Below, in pieces: positions 1 through 9,119 of a stretch of DNA of 64,000 nt. The notes under the pieces are model-generated. The model saw only the letters and a list, made by a program, of their open reading frames with translations. It did not search any database and was not told where the DNA came from. Source of the stretch: Pedobacter ghigonis. GTDB lineage: Bacteria; Bacteroidota; Bacteroidia; Sphingobacteriales; Sphingobacteriaceae. Each line of letters starts with the position of its first letter. Within the stretch, counting starts at the first letter, position 1. Both the position numbers and the translations under genes were made by a program. The stretch lies in NCBI RefSeq assembly GCF_903166585.1, contig NZ_CAESCM010000011.1:163076-227075 (forward strand). Direction: 5' to 3'.

Positions 1-131
1 ACAGGCATTACCAAATCATTAACTACACTGTCGATTATCTTTCCAAACGCACCACCAATAATTACCCCAACAGCAAGATCCATTACGTTGCCTTTTATAG
101 CAAACTCTTTAAATTCTTTTACAAATCCCAT
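1..131 (-). CDS. mscL: Large-conductance mechanosensitive channel, N-terminal part
   Basis: The first 43 codons of a minus-strand gene are visible; the rest lies beyond the left edge. The translation begins MGFVKEFKEF and continues through NVMDLAVGVIIGGAFGKI, which is the amphipathic N-terminal helix and start of TM1 of MscL. MscL is a homopentameric inner-membrane pore that opens under membrane tension and releases solutes during hypo-osmotic shock. It is divergent from rpoN, with about 160 bases between the two start codons. Confidence 0.93.
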   Translation of the reverse strand, partial: MGFVKEFKEFAIKGNVMDLAVGVIIGGAFGKIIDSVVNDLVMP

Positions 132-265
132 TTTACATTAAGTTTTAGTTTTTTATTAAAATTAGCAAACATAAAACGAAATACAAATGTTTAGGAAATA
201 ATTTAAAAACCGAACATATCAGTAGCATTTAGGCTAATTCAGCAGAATATCTGAAATCTATTGTT

Positions 266-273
266 TATTTTTG
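266..273 (+). promoter_or_regulatory. Putative -7 element for rpoN (TAnnTTTG)
   Basis: TATTTTTG fits the Bacteroidota -7 consensus TAnnTTTG exactly. It lies 20 bases before the ATG at 294, which would leave a short leader and makes the ATG at 261 unusable as a start. I see no convincing -33 TTTG at the right distance, so this rests on the -7 match alone. Confidence 0.4.
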
Positions 274-293
274 CCCATTCTTTTATACATACT

Positions 294-1766
294 ATGCTAA
301 AGCAACACTTACAACAAAAATTATTACAAAAGTTATCACCTCAGCAAATACAGTTTATTAAGCTTTTGCAGGTGCCTACTGTTGCTTTAGATACCCGTGT
401 AAAAGAAGAACTGGAAGAAAATCCGGCACTTGAGGATCCAAGTTTAATGACTCAGGATGAACCTAAAAGTGAATATGATGATTTAAATGATGGCCCTGAA
501 GATTACGAACAGTCATCAGAAGATAACAGCATGGATGAGTTTAATGTAGATGATTACCTGCAGGATGACTCGGCCAACGATTACAGCACCAATTACAATA
601 ACGGCGATGACGATGAGGAGAAGAAAGAAACGCCTATTGCCATTGAAAGTACTTTTTTCGAAAGTTTACAGGAGCAGTTGGATCTTATTCCTTTATCGGA
701 TCAGGATTTTATTATCGGTAAACAGATTATCGGCAGTTTAGACGATGACGGTTATTTGCGCCGTCCGCTGGGCTCGATGATTGATGATCTTGCTTTTTCG
801 CAAAACGTAATGGTTGAAGAGGATGATGTGCTCGAAATGTTAAAGTTGATTCAAAGCTTTGATCCTCCGGGTATCGGTGCAAGAGACCTTAAAGAATGTT
901 TGCTGATCCAGTTAAAGCGTAAAGATACGCACAACCCCATCATTGTTAAGGCAATGAATGTGGTAGAAAATTATCTGGATGAATTTACCCGTAAACATTA
1001 CGATAAACTGGAAAAAAGTTTAGGCTTAGACAGCGAAGAACTTAAAGAGGTGGTAAGCGAAATACTGCGCTTAAACCCTAAGCCCGGTGATGCCAATCAG
1101 GTAACGACCAAGCAGATGCAGATTATCCCCGATTTTCATATCAGCAACAACGATGGCGTATTGATTTTAACCCTGAACTCGAAAAATGCTCCTGAGCTTA
1201 AGGTTAGCCGCTCTTACCAGGAAATGTTTGAGCACTACGATAAGGCTTCATCAAAAGATAAAAAATTAAAAGAAGCCGTTCAGTTTGTAAAACAGAAACT
1301 GGATTCGGCACGCTGGTTTATCGATGCGATCAAACAGCGTCAACAAACCTTATTAAAAACGATGAATGCCATCATGCATTATCAGTATGAGTATTTTTTA
1401 ACGGCCGATGAGCGTAAAATGCGCCCAATGATCTTAAAGGATATTGCTGATAAAATTGATATGGATATCTCAACCGTATCACGTGTGGCCAACTCTAAAT
1501 ATGTACAAACTGAATTTGGCACTTTCTTATTAAAATCGTTCTTCTCAGAAGCCATCCAAACCGAAAACGGCGAAGAAGTTTCGAACAAAGAGGTTAAAAA
1601 AATATTGGAAGATTGCATAGGCAACGAAGATAAACGCAAACCTTTAGCCGACGAGAAACTGACCGAAATATTAAAAGAAAGAGGCTATAACATTGCCAGA
1701 AGAACTGTTGCCAAATACCGTGAGCAAATGAATATCCCGGTGGCGAGGTTAAGAAAAGAACTTTAA
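294..1766 (+). CDS. rpoN: RNA polymerase sigma-54 factor
   Basis: The product (490 residues) is the alternative sigma factor that recognises -24/-12 promoters and needs an AAA+ activator. Region I opens with MLKQHLQQK and contains QQIQFIKLLQ. A long acidic Asp/Glu/Asn-rich region II follows, then the core-binding domain and a helix-turn-helix around DISTVSRVANSKY. The diagnostic RpoN box ARRTVAKYRE lies close to the C-terminus. I chose the ATG at 294 over the in-frame ATG at 261 because the family begins with this region-I sequence and because the likely -7 element lies between the two. No enhancer-binding protein gene is seen in the window. Confidence 0.95.
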   Translation: MLKQHLQQKLLQKLSPQQIQFIKLLQVPTVALDTRVKEELEENPALEDPSLMTQDEPKSEYDDLNDGPEDYEQSSEDNSMDEFNVDDYLQDDSANDYSTNYNNGDDDEEKKETPIAIESTFFESLQEQLDLIPLSDQDFIIGKQIIGSLDDDGYLRRPLGSMIDDLAFSQNVMVEEDDVLEMLKLIQSFDPPGIGARDLKECLLIQLKRKDTHNPIIVKAMNVVENYLDEFTRKHYDKLEKSLGLDSEELKEVVSEILRLNPKPGDANQVTTKQMQIIPDFHISNNDGVLILTLNSKNAPELKVSRSYQEMFEHYDKASSKDKKLKEAVQFVKQKLDSARWFIDAIKQRQQTLLKTMNAIMHYQYEYFLTADERKMRPMILKDIADKIDMDISTVSRVANSKYVQTEFGTFLLKSFFSEAIQTENGEEVSNKEVKKILEDCIGNEDKRKPLADEKLTEILKERGYNIARRTVAKYREQMNIPVARLRKEL

Positions 1767-1768
1767 GG

Positions 1769-1848
1769 CAGTTTTCAATTCGCAGTTTTCAGCTTTCAGT
1801 TGATTATTGTTTGAAATTTTCGAATTGTAAACTGGAAACTGGAAACTG
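1769..1848. repeat. CAGTTTTCA-type intergenic inverted repeat
   Basis: Between the convergent rpoN and porP-like genes, CAGTTTTC occurs twice on the left (1769, 1783) and AAACTGG or AAACTGA units occur three times on the right. The 14-base segment at 1769-1782 pairs with 1821-1834 with one mismatch. The transcript could fold into a long imperfect hairpin. It may act as a bidirectional terminator, although it lacks a clean T-tract, or it may be a small dispersed repeat. Confidence 0.55.
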
Positions 1849-1850
1849 AT

Positions 1851-2861
1851 TTACCACATTTTAATATAAGAAGGCACTTTGTAGATATTATTAAGCATTA
1901 AGCCTAAAACAATTTCATGACTGCCATTGCTTACCTGGTTTAGTGCAGAAGTAGAAAAATCGTACGAATAAGTCAGGTTAACCATTTTACCGATGTTAAA
2001 TCCAGCCATAGCTGAGAAAGAGTCATCTTTGCGGTAACTGCCACCCAGCCAAACTTTATCTTTAAAAGCCAGTTTCATATTCAGATCGACTGAAACGGGT
2101 GCTGGTGAAACATATTTAACCATTACAGAAGGGATAGCCGAAATTTCCTCATCTACAAAAAACTTATAACCCGCAGTAGCAAAGTAATGCGGCACTTCTT
2201 TTCCTAAATTGTAGCTGTTTTCGCCGGTAAAACTTAATTTTTGCGGCAAAATTTGTTGTACAGAAATACCGGCAAACATACGGGCACCGTATAACCACAA
2301 GCCGATACTTAAATCGGGTTTTACCTGATTAATCAAAGCCCTGTTTAATGCCGGATCGTATGGTGTATCGAACGTTAGGGCATTAACATCAAGCGAAATG
2401 CTCGAAATTCCCGCTGCAACACCAGCTGATAGGTTAAAATTATTACTCAACTGCAAATGGTAAGCGTAAGTTACATTGGCATCCAGCCTTTTTACCGGTC
2501 CGGTTTTATCGAGCACTGCAGTTACCCCCATCCCATGGTGCGAGGGAGACGACATATAATTCTGCATATAATTACGGTCCATCGGGTTTCCGGTTTGTTC
2601 GGGGAAAGCGGTAAGCGCATTACTCCACAACTGGTTATCGCCCAAAGCCCAATGTGCCGATACAAAAGAAGTTTGAGGTGCATCAGTAATTCCTGACCAT
2701 TGTTTGCGGTATCCTCCCTTAAAATCGATATAATTTTCAATTCCCGAAAGTGCTGGGTTTAGGAGGTACTGGTTAAAAATATATTGGGTATACTGGGGCT
2801 TCTGCTGTGAAAAAGCAGTAAATGAGGCAAAAAGCGCTAATATGACGATGAACTTCTTCAA
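1851..2861 (-). CDS. PorP/SprF family type IX secretion outer-membrane protein
   Basis: The protein (336 residues) has a signal peptide (MKKFIVILALFASFTAFSQ). The mature part begins with QYTQYIFNQYLLNPALSG, the hallmark of the PorP/SprF family, and is predicted to be an outer-membrane beta-barrel. PorP/SprF proteins attach to the type IX secretion system and are needed for export or anchoring of partner proteins with type-B C-terminal domains. The gene starts 2 bases after the stop of the large gliding-type protein upstream, so the two are almost certainly co-transcribed. The partner's type-B C-terminus fits this pairing. Confidence 0.9.
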   Translation of the reverse strand: MKKFIVILALFASFTAFSQQKPQYTQYIFNQYLLNPALSGIENYIDFKGGYRKQWSGITDAPQTSFVSAHWALGDNQLWSNALTAFPEQTGNPMDRNYMQNYMSSPSHHGMGVTAVLDKTGPVKRLDANVTYAYHLQLSNNFNLSAGVAAGISSISLDVNALTFDTPYDPALNRALINQVKPDLSIGLWLYGARMFAGISVQQILPQKLSFTGENSYNLGKEVPHYFATAGYKFFVDEEISAIPSVMVKYVSPAPVSVDLNMKLAFKDKVWLGGSYRKDDSFSAMAGFNIGKMVNLTYSYDFSTSALNQVSNGSHEIVLGLMLNNIYKVPSYIKMW

Positions 2862-2863
2862 TT

Positions 2864-5800
2864 TTATCTGATTATAGTAAGCGGACCAGTTATTGTTTTA
2901 CGGCCGTTTCTTGGGTTGATAATATAGTAATAAACACCGACAGGTAGCTGACCATTCTGATAATTTCCATCAAAAGGTACTTTATAGCCATCGCTAAAAA
3001 ACACCCTGTTCCCGTTTCGGTTAAAAATTTCTACCGTAGCTTTAGGATAAGATTCCAAATATTTAATGTTCCAGGTATCGTTAACATTATCCCCATTAGG
3101 CGTAAAGGTATTTGGAGGAGTGAGTGCCTGCAACACTTTAACCAATACTTTTGAAGTAGTCGAACAACCATCAGGCTGCGTGGTTGCTGTAAGCGTATAT
3201 TCAGTATCTTTTTCGGGCGATGCAATGGGCCTCAACACATCTGTTTTATTTAAGCCTGCGCTGGGCGACCATTCATATTTCAGGTTTGTGCCCTCGGCAG
3301 TAGCCGGAATTTCAATTTGTCCGCCAGCCAAAATGTAAATCAATGTACCCGCATCGGCAACAGGCGATGCATATACTGTTATTTCTTTACTGATCGAATT
3401 AGAACAGCCGTTATCACCAGTATACGTGTAGGTAATGATATGCGATCCGAGCCCTGCAATTTTAGGATTAAAAGTACCATCCGGCTTCATCCCATCCCCA
3501 GAGTATTCGCCACCGCCTCCGGTCACTTCTTCTTCAGCCTTTTGTTTTGCTTGTGTAATAAGCACCGTACCATCAGCTTCGCAAACCGCAGGCATATCGG
3601 CAAATTCCAATTGTGGTACAGGTTTTATTGTAACCGGTTTATCCACCAACTTAAAGCAGCTTTCGCCCGAATAAGCTACCAGCCTAATATTTGGCGAACG
3701 ATTAGCAGTACCTCCAAAAGTATTGTATTCGATTTCTATTTCGCTATCATCAGGATAAGGTATGGTTTTATAAATACTGCTTTCGTTAGGATAATCTCTG
3801 TAAATTTCAATTTTTGTAATCTTGCCAGCAAAAGTAGTTGATGTATTTTTGATCACAATTTTATCACTCACACATACGTTATTTTTTACAATATCGAAGT
3901 TTGCTGCTTCAACAGCCCCATTAACGGTAAAGGTTTTTATTACTGGAGCTACACAACCATCGGCATTTGTAACAATTAAACTAACTACATAATCTCCGGT
4001 AGCGGTAGGCAAAAAAGAACCATCAAAACCAGTCGAAGTAGATATCTGTGTTCCATTAAAGCTATAAGTCCATAATGCGGTTAAACCTGTTGTTGTTCCA
4101 TCTGCATTTTTGGTGGTATTTTTAAACCGGGCAACACCATCTGCCAAACAAAAATCGGGCATTATAAAATCGGCTATCTGCGGGTTAATTACGGTTACAT
4201 TTTTGGTCTTTGGCGCGCTCACACAACCTAAATCGCTCACGGTAGTCAAGGTTATGATATAATTGCCGGTTGCGGCATATTTATGAACAGGTGGTATGTT
4301 ATTCACTAGTTTCACTTCGGCTGAGCCATCTCCAAAATTCCACCGCCACTCTACAATGCTGCCGGGGCTTTCGATAGCCGATTTTTCGGTTAATAGCACT
4401 GGCAAATCCACACATAAACCTTTAACATCAAAATCGGATAAAGGCTGAGGGTTAATCACAATCGGAAATGCCGAAGATGTTTCTGAACATTTCGAATCTG
4501 TTGTAGCAGTTAAAACAACATTATATGTTCCCGCACGATCATAAATATGAACAGGGTTCTGCTCGGTAGATGTTTTTCCATCACCAAAATCCCATAACCA
4601 CTGTGTAATACTCCTCGAATTTGAATTGGATTTACTTAGGTCGGTAAACTGAACACCATTAAACTGGCAACCGGTAGCAGGTAATTCGAATGCTGCTGTG
4701 GGCTGATTATCAACCGAAAAATCGATAATCAATTCTTCTGTATTACCACAATTATCTGCATTGGGTTTAGTTGCTGTTACTTTAAACTGATAATCGCCAG
4801 GATTTGGATAATTCAGCTCATTTGGATACTTATAAGTGTAATAGGTATTATTATCATTTGGACGCGTAAAGGTCTTTATTGCCACCGGACTATTATCAGT
4901 AAAACGCGCAGCGCCCTGAATCTCCCAATCTAATTTAATGGCCTGGTAAGGTAAATTTATAGTCAAGCTGATTGGCTCTCCTAAACAACCGCTGCTAATA
5001 GACTGCCCGGTAACAGTACTGGTGGGTTGAAAAGTAAAGTTCTGAATATTTGCCCCTGCCAGATATGCGTAAGACTCTACCGTTCCGTAACCATAAGAAA
5101 TTGCAGAAAAGCCACCAGCTGCAGATAAGCGGTGCTGTGGTTGCGTATTGGTTACATCAATTACAGCATAACTAAATACATTATCAATAGCTGTAAAATT
5201 ATTAACAGGATTACCATCCAGCCTAAATGAAGCAATATCTGCTGTTTTAATAATTACATTCAGATAGTATCTGGCAATCTGAGTAGGAACACCTACCGAT
5301 CCCAAATCTGAAAAAACCGTAATATTATTTAGTGTTTGCTCAACAGGATTGAGCACCGTTATTTCAGGATCGCCTGGAAATCGTGCCTGATTGGTATTGG
5401 TTCCATTACTTTGATTACAAGTTTGCGAAGTTTGGTATTGCGCAACAGCAATTGGTTTCGAACCTGAGATTACATTTGCTGAAGTAGAAAAAAATGTAAC
5501 TACCGATCCTTTATTATATGAACCAGAGAGAGGAGTTCCATTTGCATTTGCAGTACTCCCGTTAACCGTTAAAACCGTATTATCTTCAGCCACAATTATC
5601 CTTATAATATCTGTATTGCCGTTAAGTGTATTATAAAAGGGGGCAGTTACAAAATTTCTTCCCCATGCCGAAACCGGAAAAACCTCCTGATATAAATTAT
5701 CGCCTCCGCTTGGATTACGGCTATTACCTTCATTACAAAATGCAGCCCAGGTATTACCTGAAAATACGGCTACAGGATTACAATTCAGGGCTTTAATATG

Positions 5801-6427
5801 ACTACCTGTTAAATCGCCAACTGATTGATACTGATAAACATCGCCTTTGTTTAACTTTATGGTGAAAGTGGTATTGGCAGTTCTTCCTCCATATCTTTCG
5901 TTTTGGTTAGGCGTAATTTCCACATCAGTATTATCAACTGTTGCCACAATTGTAAATTGTGAAAACCCTTGTTGATTGCCATGATTTTCATAACTAAAGG
6001 CATAATATTCTTGTCCAAGCGTATTTGTTGGCAACACTAAAGTACCACCCGTACGGGCATTATTAGAAATAATACTATACAACGAGATCGCTTTAGTTGT
6101 AACTACGTGAATGGCTTTATTGGGTTCTATTACATTGGAACTGCTCATTAATACCGCATAGGCATTCGGATCGATTACAAATGGCAAACAGGTATTGGCA
6201 GGTATAGAAGCACCAGCAGTTGAAATTAAAGTATTACCAATATAAACCTGATATTCAGTAGCCTGATCTGCAGATAAAAACAAGGTTAACCTTGACCTAT
6301 CCCCATCGATATGGCCGGCATAAGGAACATAAAAGTCTTTCCCCTTGTTCGACGTGTTCTGCGAAAAAACAGCACCTGTCTTAAAGAGCAACAGAAAAGA
6401 CACAACCAATAACCAATGCCTGCTCAT
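2864..6427 (-). CDS. Large secreted adhesin: IgGFc-binding-like, PKD repeats, gliding-type C-terminal domain
   Basis: This 1187-residue protein has a signal peptide ending near AVFSQ. The N-terminal third (about 120-430) resembles the bacterial IgGFc-binding region, with repeated beta-strand units such as GNTWAAF and PIAVAQYQTSQ. At least two PKD domains follow, marked by WLWDFGDG with AGTYNVVLT and by WRWNFGDG with TGNYIITLT. The last 80 residues carry TFTPNGDNVNDTW, the gliding-motility-associated (type-B, CHU_C-like) C-terminal signal. T9SS exports such proteins and holds them on the cell surface. The function is probably adhesion, but no ligand can be read from sequence. It heads a two-gene operon with the porP-like gene. 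Confidence 0.9.
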   Translation of the reverse strand: MSRHWLLVVSFLLLFKTGAVFSQNTSNKGKDFYVPYAGHIDGDRSRLTLFLSADQATEYQVYIGNTLISTAGASIPANTCLPFVIDPNAYAVLMSSSNVIEPNKAIHVVTTKAISLYSIISNNARTGGTLVLPTNTLGQEYYAFSYENHGNQQGFSQFTIVATVDNTDVEITPNQNERYGGRTANTTFTIKLNKGDVYQYQSVGDLTGSHIKALNCNPVAVFSGNTWAAFCNEGNSRNPSGGDNLYQEVFPVSAWGRNFVTAPFYNTLNGNTDIIRIIVAEDNTVLTVNGSTANANGTPLSGSYNKGSVVTFFSTSANVISGSKPIAVAQYQTSQTCNQSNGTNTNQARFPGDPEITVLNPVEQTLNNITVFSDLGSVGVPTQIARYYLNVIIKTADIASFRLDGNPVNNFTAIDNVFSYAVIDVTNTQPQHRLSAAGGFSAISYGYGTVESYAYLAGANIQNFTFQPTSTVTGQSISSGCLGEPISLTINLPYQAIKLDWEIQGAARFTDNSPVAIKTFTRPNDNNTYYTYKYPNELNYPNPGDYQFKVTATKPNADNCGNTEELIIDFSVDNQPTAAFELPATGCQFNGVQFTDLSKSNSNSRSITQWLWDFGDGKTSTEQNPVHIYDRAGTYNVVLTATTDSKCSETSSAFPIVINPQPLSDFDVKGLCVDLPVLLTEKSAIESPGSIVEWRWNFGDGSAEVKLVNNIPPVHKYAATGNYIITLTTVSDLGCVSAPKTKNVTVINPQIADFIMPDFCLADGVARFKNTTKNADGTTTGLTALWTYSFNGTQISTSTGFDGSFLPTATGDYVVSLIVTNADGCVAPVIKTFTVNGAVEAANFDIVKNNVCVSDKIVIKNTSTTFAGKITKIEIYRDYPNESSIYKTIPYPDDSEIEIEYNTFGGTANRSPNIRLVAYSGESCFKLVDKPVTIKPVPQLEFADMPAVCEADGTVLITQAKQKAEEEVTGGGGEYSGDGMKPDGTFNPKIAGLGSHIITYTYTGDNGCSNSISKEITVYASPVADAGTLIYILAGGQIEIPATAEGTNLKYEWSPSAGLNKTDVLRPIASPEKDTEYTLTATTQPDGCSTTSKVLVKVLQALTPPNTFTPNGDNVNDTWNIKYLESYPKATVEIFNRNGNRVFFSDGYKVPFDGNYQNGQLPVGVYYYIINPRNGRKTITGPLTIIR

Positions 6428-6683
6428 TACCTATCAGCTTAGTTGAAAAACGTTATACATGTTTGTTTGATTAGATATGCAATATACTATTAATCAAAGC
6501 ACATGAAAAAAAATTAACATTTTTTTGAGCAAGAAATTACGGTTTCGTGTAATAAACCGGGGGTCTTGTGTAAAATTTTTGCACAAATAAAATGTTGTTT
6601 TCCAAAAAATCAGATTTAAAATAGAAGGAAAAGCAAGAACACAAGACAATGGTGCTGCGTTAAATCAATTACACAATTAGTAT

Positions 6684-6896
6684 TCAGCTGTTATTTTCGT
6701 CTGATTGATCGCCACTGCCGTACTTAGCAGAAAAATCTTTTGCTTTTTCATCAGCCACGGTATCGTTGTGATCTTCTGGTTCGAGATTTTGATCTAAGCG
6801 GTCGTTCCAGTCGTTTATTCCTTTAACAGGATGTTTGGCATGTTCTTCCGTAAAATCAGCCTTTGATTTTGCGAGATCTTGTTTTTGATTTTCCAT
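6684..6896 (-). CDS. Small acidic hydrophilic protein, function unknown
   Basis: The product is 70 residues, highly charged, and without signal peptide, membrane segment or cysteine. It is rich in Asp, Glu, Lys and Asn, with a central GINDWNDRLDQNLEPEDHND stretch. The composition suggests a small, possibly disordered cytoplasmic protein. I do not recognise the family. It stands alone, 114 bases downstream of the tatA-type gene on the same strand, so shared transcription is possible but not shown. Confidence 0.6.
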   Translation of the reverse strand: MENQKQDLAKSKADFTEEHAKHPVKGINDWNDRLDQNLEPEDHNDTVADEKAKDFSAKYGSGDQSDENNS

Positions 6897-7010
6897 CTTG
6901 ATATTTATTTTAAATAAAACAATAAAGTGTATGGAAAGTTTCGGCTAGGCACGATGATATTGCCTTAGTATATATTTACAATAAGCGGTCCCATTTAATG
7001 AGAAAACGCC

Positions 7011-7154
7011 TTATTTCTGAGTAGGCGGCTCATCTTTTGCATCTTTAAATTCTTTAACACTCTTCCCTATCCCCCTCATTAATTCGGGCAGTTTTTTACC
7101 GCCAAAAATAAGCAGGATAACCACTCCAATTAAAATAATTTCTACTGCAGACAT
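7011..7154 (-). CDS. tatA: Twin-arginine translocase TatA/TatE family subunit
   Basis: This 47-codon gene starts at the ATG complementary to 7152-7154 and ends with TAA. The translation begins MSAVEIILIGVVILLIFGGK and continues KLPELMRGIGKSVKEFK. That is the TatA/E pattern: one N-terminal membrane helix, an FGxKKLPEL hinge and a short amphipathic helix. TatA multimers form the channel that moves folded proteins across the inner membrane. It is shorter than most TatA proteins because the hydrophilic tail is nearly absent, which is seen in small TatA/E paralogues. No tatC or tatB is adjacent. Confidence 0.9.
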   Translation of the reverse strand: MSAVEIILIGVVILLIFGGKKLPELMRGIGKSVKEFKDAKDEPPTQK

Positions 7155-7389
7155 AATTTTCTTTTTTACAAGATACGTTAATTCTCCTGAAATAGTTCTT
7201 CAAATTATGAATACTAACATTAAAATTGATCATTAAGCAATTAAGCAGATTAACAAACAATTCGCAATGAATAAATGAAACAAGCTAAAAAACATTAACC
7301 AGGTAAGTACAGGCGAACATTATCTAATGAAGCGCTGCTGATTATTGACTATTTGATATTTAGTTATTGGATTTTGGTGGTTGATTATG

Positions 7390-8244
7390 CTACACCAACT
7401 GCGCATTCAAAGTCCTTGTTTTTACCTTAGGAACAGCCCCATGGCGCATAAATTCGGCGAAGCCACGTAACTGCTTAATGGCTTTTATAGCTTCATAGCC
7501 TTCATAATTGGTGCGGATTTTATTCAGCAGCAAAGTGTCTGTTTTAAACAGATCGCTTTCGGTTAAAAGCCCTTTTTTTAAAAAACGTTTTATCAGTTCG
7601 GCCATTTTACCATTGGCATACAAATGAAGCGGTAGTTTAAACATTTCATTATTTAGTTTCTCGAAAGCTTCATTAATCCAGGCGGCTTCATTTTCATCGT
7701 TTACAGCAATTTTACCTCCGCTCAAAACAACTGCTTTCAAAAACTGACGGGCGCGCTGGCGAGAAATCACCCCACCATGCACCCCATCGCGCAAAGTATA
7801 ATCCAACCGGTCGGCACAAAGTGCAGGTAAAGGTTGTTCTAAAATATCGAATGTACCATGTAAAATATCACTAATGTTATAGCCATATTTTAGTAAAACA
7901 TCGGGCACCTCCGATTTGCACAATATTTCGGCAAAAATCTTTTCATGATAATCTTCATCTGTATTATCGAAAACGTAATCGCCAACATGCGAAAAAGCAG
8001 TATGCGAAACATCGTGTAATAAGCCTGCAATCTGCTCCAGCTCCGAGCCACCAAGCGTCCTGATTAACAAGGTAACACCAATAGCATGCTCTAACCTGAA
8101 ATGGCAAATATCCGGATTAACCAAAAATATAGCGCCGCTTTGGTGTACACCACCTAATCTTTTTAAAACATCGGTATTTAACAAGTCGGAGAATACGGCA
8201 GGCAATTCCATATTGCCATACAAAAAATCATTTAACTGGATCAT
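7390..8244 (-). CDS. HD-domain phosphohydrolase (dGTPase/SAMHD1-like HD)
   Basis: The product (284 residues) has the HD-superfamily metal site: His53 in HFRLEHAIG, His77-Asp78 in GLLHDVSHTAFSH, and a distal Asp145 in CADRLDY. The spacing and the motif LLHDVSHTAFSH match the YdhJ/SAMHD1-type HD phosphohydrolases, many of which act on nucleotides. The exact substrate is unknown. It has no signal peptide and should be cytoplasmic. It is monocistronic and divergent from the TetR-like gene. Confidence 0.85.
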   Translation of the reverse strand: MIQLNDFLYGNMELPAVFSDLLNTDVLKRLGGVHQSGAIFLVNPDICHFRLEHAIGVTLLIRTLGGSELEQIAGLLHDVSHTAFSHVGDYVFDNTDEDYHEKIFAEILCKSEVPDVLLKYGYNISDILHGTFDILEQPLPALCADRLDYTLRDGVHGGVISRQRARQFLKAVVLSGGKIAVNDENEAAWINEAFEKLNNEMFKLPLHLYANGKMAELIKRFLKKGLLTESDLFKTDTLLLNKIRTNYEGYEAIKAIKQLRGFAEFMRHGAVPKVKTRTLNAQLV

Positions 8245-8457
8245 ATCGTTGCTTTATTAAAGAGGTCATTTCAAAACAAAAATACTAAAAATTTTAGCTT
8301 TTTCATAAATAGTTTTCCACACAAAAACTAAACAAAATAGCCGTAAATAAACTTTCAAATATTTTGAAAATGATTATTACAATCGCATGATCAATTAAAA
8401 AGATCAGTTAAAAACAAGGCAATAAATTAAACGTTATACTTGTAAAAAAACAGCTAT

Positions 8458-9111
8458 ATGGCAACCGCTCAACAAATTAGAAAGGCATATCTGGATTTTG
8501 TTTTAACCCAGAACGAAAAACCAAAATCAGTTTACAGCTTCGTTAAGAAACTTAAAATTACTGAGGCCGATTTTTACCAGTTCTTCTCTTCTTTTGAAAG
8601 TATCGAAAAAACCATCTGGTTCGAACTTACTTTCGAAACGATTAGCAAAATAAAGGAGCAGGAAGTTTGGCCGCAATATACCGCACGCGAAAAAATGCTT
8701 TCTTTTTTCTACAGCTATCTCGAAAATCTGAAAAATCAGCGAAGCTTTATTATCTACAGTTTGAAAAACTACAAGGGCAAATTTTCTACCCCTGATGTTT
8801 TAGCAGGAGTAAAACCTATATTCGAAAATTTTGCCCAAGAGGTTATAGACGAAGGCTTAGAAAGCGGCGAACTTGCTGAACGCCGTTTCTTAAGTAAAAG
8901 ATATAAAGATGCTTTATGGATCCAGTTTGCATTTATCGTTAATTTCTGGATTAATGACGACAGCGAGGGCTTTGAAAAAAGTGATGAAGCCATAGAAAAG
9001 GGCATTAACGTAACTTTCGATCTTTTTCAGCACTCTCCTATCGATAATTTGCTGGAATATGGTAAGTTCTTATCCAGAAACGGAAAATTTGCAGACAAAA
9101 TGGGCTTTTAG
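8458..9111 (+). CDS. TetR/AcrR-like transcriptional regulator
   Basis: The 217-residue protein has an N-terminal helix-turn-helix region (about 5-50) with the TetR-like pattern, including KKLKITEADFYQFFSSFESIEKTIWFE. A helical ligand/dimer domain follows. The HTH is divergent from classical TetR, so the assignment rests on architecture and on its neighbour. It lies 8 bases before an ABC1/UbiB-type kinase gene and the two should be co-transcribed. It probably regulates that operon; the effector is unknown. Confidence 0.75.
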   Translation: MATAQQIRKAYLDFVLTQNEKPKSVYSFVKKLKITEADFYQFFSSFESIEKTIWFELTFETISKIKEQEVWPQYTAREKMLSFFYSYLENLKNQRSFIIYSLKNYKGKFSTPDVLAGVKPIFENFAQEVIDEGLESGELAERRFLSKRYKDALWIQFAFIVNFWINDDSEGFEKSDEAIEKGINVTFDLFQHSPIDNLLEYGKFLSRNGKFADKMGF

Positions 9112-9119
9112 CAATTTAA

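Noticed and set aside
261..293. Alternative upstream ATG for rpoN
   Set aside because: It precedes the likely -7 element at 266-273 and adds residues absent from the family; ATG at 294 is used.
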